Shown here one piece after another: positions 17,980 through 26,937 of a stretch of 64,000 bases of DNA. Source of the stretch: Micromonospora rhizosphaerae (GTDB taxonomy: Bacteria; Actinomycetota; Actinomycetes; Mycobacteriales; Micromonosporaceae). The stretch covers positions 5,022,001 through 5,086,000 of the forward strand of contig NZ_FMHV01000002.1 of NCBI RefSeq assembly GCF_900091465.1, written 5' to 3'. The notes below the pieces were generated by a model. That model had not been told where the DNA came from and ran no database searches. It saw only the letters and a program-made list of their open reading frames with translations. The position numbers and the translations under genes were made by a program. Positions within the stretch are counted from its first letter, which is position 1, and every line of letters starts with the position of its first letter.

Positions 17980-18189
17980 ATGTCACGAACGATCCTGGAC
18001 GTTGACGACGACCTGCTCGCGGAAGCGTCGAAGATCCTGTGTACCACGACGAAAAAGGCGACTGTCAACGCCGCTCTTGCGGCGGTGGTCAATTGGAAAA
18101 AGCGGCGCGAGTTTGCCGACTGGCTCAAGACCGGCGGACTTCCCGACCTGACCGGTGGAACGGGCGCGGCCAAGCCGGACGGGGCGTGA
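17980..18189 (+). CDS. vapB: VapB-type antitoxin
   Basis: 69 residues. The N-terminus [20 protein letters not shown] is the ribbon-helix-helix DNA-binding domain of type II VapB antitoxins. The C-terminal half ([20 protein letters not shown]) is the toxin-neutralising tail. Its stop codon overlaps the GTG of vapC in GTGA. Intact and with AGAGG upstream, while the toxin is broken. Confidence 0.85.
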   Translation: MSRTILDVDDDLLAEASKILCTTTKKATVNAALAAVVNWKKRREFADWLKTGGLPDLTGGTGAAKPDGA

Positions 18190-18604
18190 GCCGGGAGCTT
18201 TACCTCCTGGACAAGTCGGCGCTCGCCCGTTGGCCGAAACCCTCCGTAGCCCCGTGCTCGACGAGTTTGTCCAAAAGAGGGCTGCCGGCGGTGTGCGGAG
18301 TGGTAAGGATCGAGGTTATCCACAGCGCCCGCACGGCCAAGGACGCGCAGCGCGCGCGTTGGCTGCTTGGCGGATTCCGCTGGCTGGCCATGCCGGACGA
18401 GATCTGGGATCGGGCGATCGACGTCCAGGTCCAGGCGCTCCACAAGGGAACCACCGCACCCTGTCGATGGCGGACCTGCTGATCGCCGCCACCGCCGAGC
18501 GCCACGGCGCCACCGTGCTGCACTACGACGATGGCTTCGACATGATCACGGCAATCATCGGGCAGCCAACCGCCTGGGTGATGGCTCCCGGCTCGGCTGA
18601 CTGA
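18186..18604 (+). pseudogene. vapC: VapC PIN-domain toxin, frameshifted
   Basis: The gene starts at GTG 18186. The first acidic residue is in [12 protein letters not shown], the second in [11 protein letters not shown], the third in [12 protein letters not shown] and the fourth in [10 protein letters not shown], the four-acid PIN layout of an RNase toxin. These lie in two frames. A missing base in the C run at 18250-18253 and an extra A at 18273-18276 compensate each other but scramble about eight residues (the other frame there reads VLDEFVQ). A third, uncompensated loss at about 18446-18448 moves the last 50 residues into another frame. As written the product ends early without the last two acidic residues. 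Confidence 0.8.
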
Positions 18605-18695
18605 AGCGGAACGCTAGTCCACTCCGGGCCGACCTCCCGGGCTCGCGGCGGCCGGCGGCCGGCGCTCGACGATGGTGAATGCGGGGCAGCTGGCA

Positions 18696-20246
18696 CTACC
18701 GCCCCTGCTGGAGGGCCGCGGTCACCGCCTTCGCGTCGAACCGGGCCGGGTCGAAGCCCGCTGGATCATCCAGGCCCAGCCAGTCCAGCCGGTCCCGGTG
18801 TTCGGGATGACTGGAGTCGCTGAGGATCTCCACCAGTTCGGCGTACCCCCACACGCCGCCGCAGTCCTCCGGCGGCGCGGCCCGCCGCCCACCGACACAG
18901 CGCGGGTACGCCACGGACGCGTCCCGGTCGAGGACCTTCTCCACGAGGATGTCGTGTTCCCAGTCGTCGCCGAAGTCGTACGTGTAGCGCAGCTTGTCTC
19001 CGACGGCGGAGGCGACCTGTTCCATCGTGACCCGCGATGCGGCGCGGTGACCGAGGTCGGTGTCGGGACGGCCGAAGCTGCCGTACGGGGTCTCGAAGAC
19101 GTGCAGGTGGCTGTCGGTCCAGGCGAACGCAGCCTGGATCAGCTCGTGCAGGCGGGCGAGGCTGACGTCCGCGGGCACCTCGAGACGCCGCCAGATCGGT
19201 GGGCGAGCGCCCCGCAGGCTCACCTTGATCTGGTAAATGGGCGCTGGGCCGTCGGACTTCTTCCGCTTCGCGGGCAGGCCCGCGGAGCGCCGTGGGGTGG
19301 GTATCGAACCGCCCCGTCGCGGCGGGTGCAGCCGGTCGAGCAGCGCGGAGATCGAAGCCACGTCCAGTTCGCCGTCGTGCAGATGACCCCGCTTGCGCTG
19401 CCGGGGCGCGGGAAGGGTCCGAATCCGGCTGCGGAGCAGCAGGGCCAGCGCAGCGTAGCCGGGGCCGTCCTCCTCAAGGAGTTCGTCCAGCCCCTCGGTG
19501 CCGCGGTCGCGGTCGTGGTCGGAGCGGGCCTCCAGCGTCTCCTCCACGGCTTGACGGAACTCCGCCGGCCGGAGCTTCTCCTCCGTGACGTCTACGCCAC
19601 CGGCGCGCAGGTCGGACAGTAGTTCCGCGCGCGCCTGTTCCCACTGATCCCCGTCGATCAACAGGATGTCGCGGGCGGCGCCGCAGTCGAACTCGTCCAC
19701 GCTGACGGCGACGACATGTGACCGGCCTTCCCGCTGAAACCGGGCAGCCAGCATGAACGTCCCACCCGCCGAATCGGCGAAGCGGCAGCAGTCCGGCATC
19801 GTGACCGGGGCTTCCAGCTCGGCCAGCCAGGGTGGCGAGGTGATGCCAGCACCGGCGAGTCGGCTGGCGCCCTCCGTCGCGGCGCGACTGACCTCGCCGT
19901 CGTAAACCGACGCGATTCCCGCCAGCATGGCCCGCGCCTCCGGGCTGGCCTGCGCCTCGAACGTCGGCACGAACAGGTCCCGCAACGCCCGCTCGAAGTC
20001 GTCGCCTACGGTGGCCACGATCGTCACCAACATCGAGGCGACGATCTCCACCTCCAGCGGATCCTGCATGGCGTCGATGTCGATCGGCGGCGGGATCAGG
20101 CCGCCGATCTGCTCCGGCGTGGGCTGCGCCCCGGCGCAGTACGGGCAGTCGCACTCCTCAGGCGCGCCGACCACGACGAGCGGCCCGCCTCCTCGCACTG
20201 ATCGCTTCTTCCCGTTGCGCCGACGGCCACGGCTCACTGGACTCAC
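18696..20246 (-). CDS. pRiA4b ORF-3-like protein with N-terminal Cys motif
   Basis: 516 residues from a GTG at 20246 (a GTG at 20237 is equally possible; no SD helps). Residues 30-45 hold a CDCPYC motif after a basic stretch, possibly a small zinc site. The middle (60-300) is helical with a conserved-looking DCCRFADSAGG and no known family. The C-terminal 180 residues are the PRiA4_ORF3 domain: YQIKVSLRGARPPIWRRLEV, LHELIQAAFAWTDSHLHVF and YDFGDDWEHDILVEKVL. That family is common on plasmids and mobile regions; its function is unknown. It stands alone. Confidence 0.8.
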   Translation of the reverse strand: MSPVSRGRRRNGKKRSVRGGGPLVVVGAPEECDCPYCAGAQPTPEQIGGLIPPPIDIDAMQDPLEVEIVASMLVTIVATVGDDFERALRDLFVPTFEAQASPEARAMLAGIASVYDGEVSRAATEGASRLAGAGITSPPWLAELEAPVTMPDCCRFADSAGGTFMLAARFQREGRSHVVAVSVDEFDCGAARDILLIDGDQWEQARAELLSDLRAGGVDVTEEKLRPAEFRQAVEETLEARSDHDRDRGTEGLDELLEEDGPGYAALALLLRSRIRTLPAPRQRKRGHLHDGELDVASISALLDRLHPPRRGGSIPTPRRSAGLPAKRKKSDGPAPIYQIKVSLRGARPPIWRRLEVPADVSLARLHELIQAAFAWTDSHLHVFETPYGSFGRPDTDLGHRAASRVTMEQVASAVGDKLRYTYDFGDDWEHDILVEKVLDRDASVAYPRCVGGRRAAPPEDCGGVWGYAELVEILSDSSHPEHRDRLDWLGLDDPAGFDPARFDAKAVTAALQQGR

Positions 20247-20482
20247 GCCGCACAGTCTGCCGCATTCCACCGGTCCCACGGCAGGCCGGCACACCGCCAC
20301 CGAGCACAAACCACGCTGGCGGACCGCGGCGACGAGGAACGCCAGGATCTCAGGCGGTGAGCGCGCTGCGGTGGGCGTTGACGACCCTTCCCGCTCGCCT
20401 CTGGTCTCCGCCGCGGGTCGTTGTCGCCCTTCGGACGCCGCCGCCGCTACTCACCGAGGGCCCGGGCGAGGAGCATGAGGTC

Positions 20483-21394
20483 ATGCCGAACCCGCTCGAG
20501 GATCTGCAGGCAAACATGTGGGTACTGGCCGCGTTGGGGCGCCTGGCCCGCCAGGGGCTGCTGGATTCGCCGGCAGCCGCCGACGACGCGCTGGCCGTCG
20601 CCGCCCAACGACTGCTGATCGCGGCGGGACTGTTGGAGCCGGATCCGGTGCGCCCGTCTCAGTCGCTGCTGGCGTCCCTGCCGCCGGACGTGCCGGCCGC
20701 GGCCCACGGCGGCTTGGTCGCCAGCACGCTGCAACTGGCCGGCACACTGGCCGGTGGCGACCCGGCGGTGTGGTCGCCGGAGGATCCGGAGACGATCCGC
20801 TCGTACGGCCTGGTCAGCGGAATTGCCGTCAACCACGTGCTCAGGCGGGTGCTCGCGAACGTACCGGGCTTTCCCAACCGGCTGGACCGGCCGGGTGCGG
20901 CGTTCCTCGACGTAGGAGTGGGCGCGGCCGGCATCAGCATCGAACTCTGCAGGCGGCACCCGAGCCTGAAAGCCGTGGGGCTCGACATCAACCCGCCCTC
21001 GGTCCGCGTCGGCCGAGACGCGGTGTCCGCCGCGGGACTCACCAACCGGATCGAGGTACGCGAGCAGTCTGTGACCGAGTTCGAGGAGGTCGCGGCGTTT
21101 GATCTCATCTGGGTGCCTCAGCCGTTCCTGCCCCCGCCGGTGCTCGTCGCTGCCTTGCCCCGGTTGCACAGATCGGCCCGTCCCGGTGCGGTTGTGGTGA
21201 TGGGGCTGGCTCACACCGCCGAAGGCGGACTCTTGGGCGCTGCGGGGGACGTGCAATATCTGATGTTGGGCGGTGGCCGCATGTCGCCCGGGACGGCCGG
21301 GCAGCTACTCGAGGACGCGGGCTTCCTCGACGTCAGAGTGATGACCTTCTTTGGCACCCCGCTGATGGTCGCGCGGCGCCGTGAGGTCGACTGA
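20483..21394 (+). CDS. Class I SAM-dependent methyltransferase
   Basis: 303 residues from the ATG at 20483, behind GAGGAGCATGAGG. An N-terminal helical domain (1-130) resembles the dimerisation part of O-methyltransferases. The SAM fold follows: motif I FLDVGVGAAGISIELC (near 150), the acidic tip of strand 2 in AVGLDINPPSV, then a motif IV-like FDLIWVPQPFLPP and motif VI RPGAVVVMGLAH. The substrate is not predictable. The stop is 17 bases from that of the convergent LuxR gene. Confidence 0.82.
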   Translation: MPNPLEDLQANMWVLAALGRLARQGLLDSPAAADDALAVAAQRLLIAAGLLEPDPVRPSQSLLASLPPDVPAAAHGGLVASTLQLAGTLAGGDPAVWSPEDPETIRSYGLVSGIAVNHVLRRVLANVPGFPNRLDRPGAAFLDVGVGAAGISIELCRRHPSLKAVGLDINPPSVRVGRDAVSAAGLTNRIEVREQSVTEFEEVAAFDLIWVPQPFLPPPVLVAALPRLHRSARPGAVVVMGLAHTAEGGLLGAAGDVQYLMLGGGRMSPGTAGQLLEDAGFLDVRVMTFFGTPLMVARRREVD

Positions 21395-21411
21395 TGCAAG
21401 CTCACCGCGGA

Positions 21412-22182
21412 TCAGCGGCTGCCGGTCCTCGCCCACCAGGCCGCGGCCTCCGCACGGCTGCTGGCACCGATCTTGTCGCGGCCGCACTCGAGGTGCTTGC
21501 GGACGGTGCGTTCCGTGATCCCCAGGCGCCGCCCGATCCGCTGGTTGGTCCAGCCCTGCGCCACCAGGGCCAGCACGTCGCGCTCGCGGGGCGTCAGCCG
21601 GTCGGTGTCGCCGCCACCGTTCGTACTCTCGGGCCCGACCAGCCGGGCGGCCGCCGCGTCGAGTTCCCGGCGGAACGCCAGGGCGCTGGCAAGAGGCTCG
21701 CGGACGAGGGACAGCGCGGCCATCTCGTCGGCCTCGAAGTCGCGGTGCCTTCGATGCACGCCGAGGAAGACGACCTGGTCCGGCCGGGCGCCGAGGTGCA
21801 GACCCGCCGGATACCGCCCGTCCGTCCAGCTGTGCATCCAGTGGTAGGTCTCGGTGTGCCAGAACCGCGGCAGGTCAACATGGTCGCTGACCCGCTGCGC
21901 CCACCCTCTTCCCGACCTGAGATCCAGGAAACACGGGTGCCGGGACGCCACGGCCCGGGCGGCATCGATGTAGTGCTGCGGCAGCGGTGCGGCGTCCCAC
22001 ACCGTGACGGTCACCGTCGCCACCTCGCCCTCAGCGAGGCTCCACCGGGTGAAGCCCGCCCCCGCGTCCGCGTCGATGGCTCGTCCGACTGCCGCGATGA
22101 ACGGTTCAACGTAGTCGTGTCCGGCGGCCACGAGCCTCGCGGCGTCCATGCTGGCGCGCAGCAGCGCTTCGTCCCGTCGCAT
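21412..22182 (-). CDS. LuxR-type transcriptional regulator
   Basis: 256 residues from the ATG at 22182 (GGAGG at the right distance), not the longer frame from 22536. Residues 1-180 form a GAF/PAS-like sensor region with no recognisable response-regulator Asp pocket. Residues 190-250 are the GerE helix-turn-helix: DRLTPRERDVLALVAQGWTN, then RRLGITERTVRKHLE. The architecture fits stand-alone LuxR activators. The divergent neighbour is a secreted beta-helix protein, its most likely target. Confidence 0.88.
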   Translation of the reverse strand: MRRDEALLRASMDAARLVAAGHDYVEPFIAAVGRAIDADAGAGFTRWSLAEGEVATVTVTVWDAAPLPQHYIDAARAVASRHPCFLDLRSGRGWAQRVSDHVDLPRFWHTETYHWMHSWTDGRYPAGLHLGARPDQVVFLGVHRRHRDFEADEMAALSLVREPLASALAFRRELDAAAARLVGPESTNGGGDTDRLTPRERDVLALVAQGWTNQRIGRRLGITERTVRKHLECGRDKIGASSRAEAAAWWARTGSR

Positions 22183-22348
22183 GTGTCCTCCGCCGTCGAG
22201 CAGCGCGTTGTGGCAAGTCTGGCGAGCGGATGCAGGCGCAGCAAGCAGGACTCTGTCCAGTGGCGATTGCGACACTGTCCGACCCCTCTCCCCAAAACGG
22301 ACGATGCCCTCAGGGCCACCGCGGCCGCGCCTCGAGGGAGGAGCAGCA

Positions 22349-23695
22349 ATGAGAATGATCAGGTCGGTACCTCTCCTCGCGGCAGTGGCCGTGGCGCTCG
22401 TCGCGCTGTCCAGCGCTGCCGTGGCGTCCCTCCCCTCCACGCTGGTCGTGGACCGCGACGGAGCGCAGTGCGGGAATGCGGACTTCACGTCGATCCAGGC
22501 AGCGGTCGACGCAGCCGAGCCGGGGACACGGATCAAGGTCTGCCCCGACGTCTATCCCGAGAGCGTACGCGTGGACAAGCCACTGATCCTGTGGGGTGAA
22601 CCTGATGCGGTGGAGGCGATTGACTGCTTCGACGCCGCCGCGTCACAGGCGGACGGCCTCGACCCGACCCAGCAGGTGATCGTCGACCCGGCCGCGGACG
22701 GGTTCAGCGTCGCCTTTGACATGCTGGCCGACGACGTCGTCCTCGCTGGGTTCGTCGTGCAGGACGCCTCGGTGGGAATCGACGCGGACGACAGATTCTC
22801 CGGGCAGCACGTCCACCACAATCTGGTCCGGTTGAACACCCTCTTCGGCATGGACTTCGGCACTGCGGGCGCCCGGGAGTCCCGCGTCGACCACAACTGC
22901 TTCCGCGACAACCGCTGGGGTCTGGTCTGCGAGCTCGACGACGACAGCCTGTGGAAGCTCCCGGTCGGTAACGAGCGTGGCGCGTGGAACGCCCGCGATC
23001 TACGTACGGCGCGAATCGACCACAACGACACCTTCCGCAACCAGGCCGGAATCGACGTGGCCGGCCCGGGCCGACGCGAGCAGGTGACGGTGGACCACAA
23101 CGTGTCGCGGGCCGAGGGCACCGGCATTGCGCTGCAGAACTCAGCCCGGAGCGCCGTCATCGCCAACGAGGTCGTCGGGGCCTCGGGCACCGGTTCGATC
23201 GCCTTCGGAGGCGGGAACACGGACCTGACCGTCGCGTCGAACCTCGTGACCGGCGGGCGGGTCGGCATCATCTTTGCCTCGGCGAGCTACTTCGACAAGT
23301 TCCCGCCCAGCCGCCGGGTGACCATCACCGGTAACACCGCGCGCGGAATGGTCTTCAGCGGCATAAATGCCGGCCAGGGCCTCACGGTCGGTGCGGGCGA
23401 GCTGCGGGACTCCGTCATCGCGGGAAACGTCAGCAGCGACAACGGGCTCGACGGGATAATCGTTCCGGCAGGAAACGCAGGTAATGACGTCCGGGACAAC
23501 GTGACCGAACGCAACGGGCGCCGCGGTATCTACGCAGCTTCGTCGACGAGCGACAACACCTTCTCCGGCAACTGGATGTTCGGCAACGGCGTTCTCGATG
23601 CCCGGGACGACAACCGGACGGCGAACACCTGGGTCGGGAACCAGTGCCTCACGGACTACCCGGAAGGGACGATCTGCGGCGCTCAATCCTCGTGA
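22349..23695 (+). CDS. Secreted right-handed beta-helix (NosD/pectate-lyase-like) protein
   Basis: 448 residues from the ATG at 22349 (GGGAGGAGCAGCA upstream). A signal peptide (1-27) precedes FTSIQAAVDAAEPGTRIKVC, the usual entry strand of a parallel beta-helix. Short repeats around asparagine ladders follow: VDHNCFRDNRWG, IDHNDTFRNQAGIDV, VDHNVSRAEGTGI, VTITGNTARG and DVRDNVTERNGRRGIY. Cysteines at the ends could cap the helix. Such proteins bind or cleave polysaccharide, but no catalytic set is obvious. Monocistronic, with a terminator behind it. Confidence 0.82.
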   Translation: MRMIRSVPLLAAVAVALVALSSAAVASLPSTLVVDRDGAQCGNADFTSIQAAVDAAEPGTRIKVCPDVYPESVRVDKPLILWGEPDAVEAIDCFDAAASQADGLDPTQQVIVDPAADGFSVAFDMLADDVVLAGFVVQDASVGIDADDRFSGQHVHHNLVRLNTLFGMDFGTAGARESRVDHNCFRDNRWGLVCELDDDSLWKLPVGNERGAWNARDLRTARIDHNDTFRNQAGIDVAGPGRREQVTVDHNVSRAEGTGIALQNSARSAVIANEVVGASGTGSIAFGGGNTDLTVASNLVTGGRVGIIFASASYFDKFPPSRRVTITGNTARGMVFSGINAGQGLTVGAGELRDSVIAGNVSSDNGLDGIIVPAGNAGNDVRDNVTERNGRRGIYAASSTSDNTFSGNWMFGNGVLDARDDNRTANTWVGNQCLTDYPEGTICGAQSS

Positions 23696-23738
23696 CCGAC
23701 CACCACGGCCGCTGCGCCCAGGCGTGACCTTCGAAAGG

Positions 23739-23771
23739 GTGAGCGGCTCGACAACGCGTCGAGCCGCTCAC
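23739..23771. terminator. Terminator after the beta-helix gene
   Basis: 14-base perfect arms (23739-23752, 23758-23771) with loop AACGC, 44 bases after the stop of the beta-helix gene and 73 bases before the stop of the convergent gene. Confidence 0.8.
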
Positions 23772-23843
23772 TTGCCTCGGATCAAGGGCCCCCGGCTGGC
23801 GTGAGGCCGGTGCGGGCCGCGATGCCCTGACCTCGCCGGCTCG

Positions 23844-24329
23844 TCAGGTCGCCGGGACGCCGTCGGCCGCGCTGCGCAGCGCGGCAATGTCGATCTTGCC
23901 CATTCCGAGCATGGCCTGCATCGCGCGCCGGGCCCGCTCCGGGTCCGGGTCGTTCAACATCTCCTCCATCCCGGTCGGTACGACCTGCCAGGACAGGCCG
24001 TACCGGTCCTTGAGCCAGCCACACGGCCCTTCCTGGCCGCCCTCGGACAGGCGCTCCCAGTAGTAGTCGATCTCGTCCTGCGTCTCGCAGTTGATCTGGA
24101 AGGAAACGGCCTCGGTGAACGTGAACTCAGGACCGCCGTTGATGCCGACGAACCGCTGACCGGCCAACTCGAACTCCACCGTCATCACCATGCCGGCCGG
24201 TCGTGGCCCGGCCTCCGTGTAGCGGGTGACGTTCACGATGCGCGAGTTGTCGAAGACGGAGATGTAGAAGTTCGCGGCCTCCTCGGCCTGGGTGTCGAAC
24301 CACAGGTTCGGAGTGATCTTCTGCCGCAT
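23844..24329 (-). CDS. PhnB-like VOC family protein
   Basis: 161 residues from the ATG at 24329; the longer frame lacks an RBS. The sequence MRQKITPNLWFDTQAEEAAN, FYISVFDNSRI, then GPEFTFTEAVSFQINCETQD and GPCGWLKDRYGLSWQVVPTG, is the well-defined 3-demethylubiquinone-9 3-methyltransferase-like (PhnB/YjdN) VOC family. It does not make ubiquinone in actinobacteria and its real reaction is unknown. Single gene, upstream of a palindrome-rich spacer. Confidence 0.88.
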   Translation of the reverse strand: MRQKITPNLWFDTQAEEAANFYISVFDNSRIVNVTRYTEAGPRPAGMVMTVEFELAGQRFVGINGGPEFTFTEAVSFQINCETQDEIDYYWERLSEGGQEGPCGWLKDRYGLSWQVVPTGMEEMLNDPDPERARRAMQAMLGMGKIDIAALRSAADGVPAT

Positions 24330-24450
24330 GGCGTTGTCCTCTCGTACGACGGGACCGGGCTCCCGCAACCGATGCTTCACGTGTACAACGCCGACACGGC
24401 GGAAAACTCATCGCTCATTCGGTGAACCGGTCCCGGGTGGCACCTGCCAG

Positions 24451-24482
24451 ACGGCGCATGCGCCGTCCTCGTCATGACGAGG
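24451..24482. repeat. Two abutting 16-bp perfect palindromes
   Basis: 24451-24466 (ACGGCGCATGCGCCGT) and 24467-24482 (CCTCGTCATGACGAGG) are each fully self-complementary and touch without a spacer. They lie in the 253-base spacer between the PhnB-like gene and the lipocalin-like gene. A third hairpin, ACTGGC-GA-AGCCAGT-like, follows at about 24497-24512. They could be operators or cruciform-forming elements. Confidence 0.85.
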
Positions 24483-24582
24483 CGCTGAGAATTAGTGACT
24501 GGCGAAGCCAGTGCCGAACGCGAAGAATCAGCAGCGTGGGCGTTGCTGTCGCTGTTCCCTTGACGCCGAAAGGAAGCGACTG

Positions 24583-25581
24583 ATGCGGCCGAACCCGTTG
24601 GTGGCTGAGCAGGTCAACTGGACCCAGTACGAGCCGGACCAGCGCGCGGGCCATTACGAGAGCTTCTACCAGCGGGCCAACCATCCCAGCCGGCCCCTGG
24701 CGTTCTGGATCCGCTACACGATCTTCACCCCGGCAGGTCGCCCCGTCGAAGCGATCGGCGAGCTGTGGTTCGTGCTGTTCGACGGTGAGACCGGGCAGCA
24801 CGTCGTGGCCAAGCAGGAGCATCCGATTGCCGACTGCGACTTCGATCGGCGGGCGTTCTCCGTGCGGATCGGGGAGGCGACGTTAGGACCCGCGAGGCTG
24901 GCCGGCGGGGTGCACGGCGTGCGCTGGCAGTTGACGTACGCCAGCGACCAGCCTCCGCTCTACCTCTTGCCGCCCCGGCTGTATCGGGGTGGCTTTCCGA
25001 AGGCGAAGAGCCTCGTGGGCAGTCCCCTGGCCCGCTACGACGGTGAACTGATCGTCGGCGATCGCCGAATCAGAGTCGGCGACTGGGTGGGCAGCCAAAA
25101 TCACAACTGGGGCACCCGGCACACCGACCGCTATGCCTTCGGTCAGGTAGCCGGCTTCGACAACGCACCGGACAGCTTCCTGGAGGTTGCCACCGCGAGT
25201 AACCGGATCGGTCCCGTGAACACCCCGATGGTCACCCTGCTCGTGTTGCGCCACCGAGGCCAGGAGCACTCCTTGGTCTCGCTGTGGCAAGGGATCCGGG
25301 CGACCGGCCGCTTCCGCTACTTCGGCTGGGACTTCGCCTCGCAGTCCCCTTCAGTCCAGGTGCGCGGACGGATCGAGGCACCACCGGAGGCGTTCACCGG
25401 CCTGGCGTACTCGAATCCACCGGGCGGGGTAAAGCACTGTCTCAACACCAAGATCGCGCGTTGCGAGGTCGAGGTGACCAACCGAGTAACGGGTACCCGG
25501 GAAACCCTGCTCACCGAACACCGCGCCCTGTTCGAGATCCTGACGGACGACCGCGGCCACGGCATTCCGATCCGGGCATAG
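24583..25581 (+). CDS. Uncharacterised lipocalin-like (CrtC/AttH-type) protein
   Basis: 332 residues from the ATG at 24583, behind AAAGGAAGCGACTG. The pattern HYESFYQRANHPSRPLAFWI, a two-domain beta-barrel rhythm and the central GSQNHNWGTRHTDRYAFGQV fit the carotenoid-hydratase/AttH-like lipocalin superfamily. No carotenoid gene lies nearby. There is no signal peptide or membrane helix, so it should be cytosolic. I cannot name its substrate. A membrane-protein relic follows on the opposite strand. Confidence 0.5.
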   Translation: MRPNPLVAEQVNWTQYEPDQRAGHYESFYQRANHPSRPLAFWIRYTIFTPAGRPVEAIGELWFVLFDGETGQHVVAKQEHPIADCDFDRRAFSVRIGEATLGPARLAGGVHGVRWQLTYASDQPPLYLLPPRLYRGGFPKAKSLVGSPLARYDGELIVGDRRIRVGDWVGSQNHNWGTRHTDRYAFGQVAGFDNAPDSFLEVATASNRIGPVNTPMVTLLVLRHRGQEHSLVSLWQGIRATGRFRYFGWDFASQSPSVQVRGRIEAPPEAFTGLAYSNPPGGVKHCLNTKIARCEVEVTNRVTGTRETLLTEHRALFEILTDDRGHGIPIRA

Positions 25582-25880
25582 CTCACGAAGTAGCGGTGGC
25601 CCTGCCGGACCACCGCCCGGTGGAACCGGAACCGCCAGGGGTGCCCCCAGGCGGTCGGCGTGCACATCCACCCGCCGACGTTCACCAGGGCGAACGGCAG
25701 CAGGAGCAGCCACAGCATTCGGCTCCCGCTGCGCGAGGTCAGCCCACCCCACGAGTACGCCTCGACGTGCCGGCCCTTCACATCGGCGGTGCGGTAGAAG
25801 CCCGCGACCCGGCTTCCGGAGACGAGTTGCGGCGCCGCGCCGGCGAGCAGGTTCTCCGGCGTGGTGCCGTCCGGTGTCGG
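25572..25880 (-). pseudogene. Relic of a membrane protein (N-terminal part)
   Basis: The minus frame from about 25880 reads PENLLAGAAPQLVSGSRVAG, FYRTADVKGRHVEAYSWGGL, TSRSGSRMLWLLLLPFALVN and VGGWMCTP. A hydrophobic helix and a conserved-looking EAYSWGGLTSR are present. No start codon fits, and the frame runs into the antisense of the neighbouring gene, so only about 100 residues remain. I recognise no family by name. Confidence 0.45.
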
Positions 25881-25995
25881 GTCAGTCCATCAGGTCCGGC
25901 TCGTGGCGGCCGCAACCGTGCAGGATCGGCCGGTCACCGCCGTGCGCCAACGGCGCGGGCCGGGGACTTTCTGGTCGGAGCGCCGACCCCGCGCA

Positions 25996-26262
25996 TTATT
26001 CGCAGTGAGCGCAGGGCTTCAGCGGGCCGCCGACCTCCTCGTGGGCCCAGCGCTCAAGCTCGGCACGGCCTCCGCAGAGCTTGATGTACTGGTCAGTCCA
26101 CCTGCCGCCTCTGGTCGGGCTCTCCGCGATGGTCCTGCAGGTGGCCCGATGCAGGATCAGGTAGCTAGGACTCGGGCTGCGGTTGGTGTTCACGACATAC
26201 CCGTCGGGGTTGCGCGAGATCCAGTTCAGGTAACCGGCATCGTCATCCGCGAAGCGCTGCAT
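25996..26262 (-). CDS. Small conserved hypothetical protein (88 aa)
   Basis: 88 residues from the ATG at 26262. The pattern FADDDAGYLNWISRNPDGYV, LHRATCRTI and a C-terminal PCAHCE is one I associate with small actinobacterial proteins and with C-terminal modules of some restriction-type proteins. Three cysteines, two in CAHC, could bind a metal. No clear RBS. The function is unknown; it may be a detached domain. Confidence 0.5.
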   Translation of the reverse strand: MQRFADDDAGYLNWISRNPDGYVVNTNRSPSPSYLILHRATCRTIAESPTRGGRWTDQYIKLCGGRAELERWAHEEVGGPLKPCAHCE

Positions 26263-26447
26263 CTGGTCATGATGAGCAACTCGTCGGTAGTTGACCAGAG
26301 TCGGGGTGCCGCGCCGCCGTAGCCGCCGTACTGGCCGGTCAGGCCTTCCAGCAGCGCCACGGAGGGTTGTGGCGATCGTCCGAGCAGGCCCGCCAAACGG
26401 CGCGGGCGGGACATCGCCGTAGCGATTTCCGCCCTACGATGCCCACC

Positions 26448-26918
26448 ATGTCTGCGTCCCAACGACAAGACGCCGAGGAGGCCGAGTGGGTGCCTCCCAC
26501 CCGGCCCAACTGCGCCTGCACTGAGCACGACGACGAGCTGGCAGACCTGGTGGTGCCCGTCACCGAACCCGGCGTAGCGCCGATGACGGTCGAGGAACTC
26601 GTCGCTTGCGGCGCACTCGGTGCCGGACCGGTGAAGCCGCGCGACCGGTGGTGGGAGATCTTCGACGAGACGGACGCGGGCCCCGAGCGCATCGGCCCGT
26701 TCCACTGGACGTTATGGGTGGGCGACGAGGCACGGTCGTGCTACGACGACGCGGCGGCGCTCTCACTCGATCAGTCGCTCCTCGCCCGCCCCGGAGTGCA
26801 GCTCGTGGAGTGGATGGACCGGGAGGAGTTTCTGATCGGCGCGCCGGCGCTGTGCGCGAGCGGGATCCTGGCCGCCGCGGCCCGCGCCCTCGCCGACCCA
26901 CGCGTACGCCAGCGCTAG
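26448..26918 (+). CDS. Hypothetical protein (156 aa)
   Basis: 156 residues from the ATG at 26448; an ATG at 26439 is also in frame. A TACGAT element just upstream suggests a leaderless transcript. The N-terminus has a Cys pair (PTRPNCACTEHDDELADLV). The middle WWEIFDETDAGPERIGPFHW and EWMDREEFLIG look like a globular, acidic, cytosolic protein. I recognise no family. Confidence 0.6.
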   Translation: MSASQRQDAEEAEWVPPTRPNCACTEHDDELADLVVPVTEPGVAPMTVEELVACGALGAGPVKPRDRWWEIFDETDAGPERIGPFHWTLWVGDEARSCYDDAAALSLDQSLLARPGVQLVEWMDREEFLIGAPALCASGILAAAARALADPRVRQR

Positions 26919-26937
26919 GACCTGCCCTGCCGCGGCA

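Noticed and set aside
26263..26440. Minus-frame text LLEGLTGQYGGYGGAAPRLW between two small genes
   Set aside because: No start, no RBS and low complexity; not enough to call a relic.
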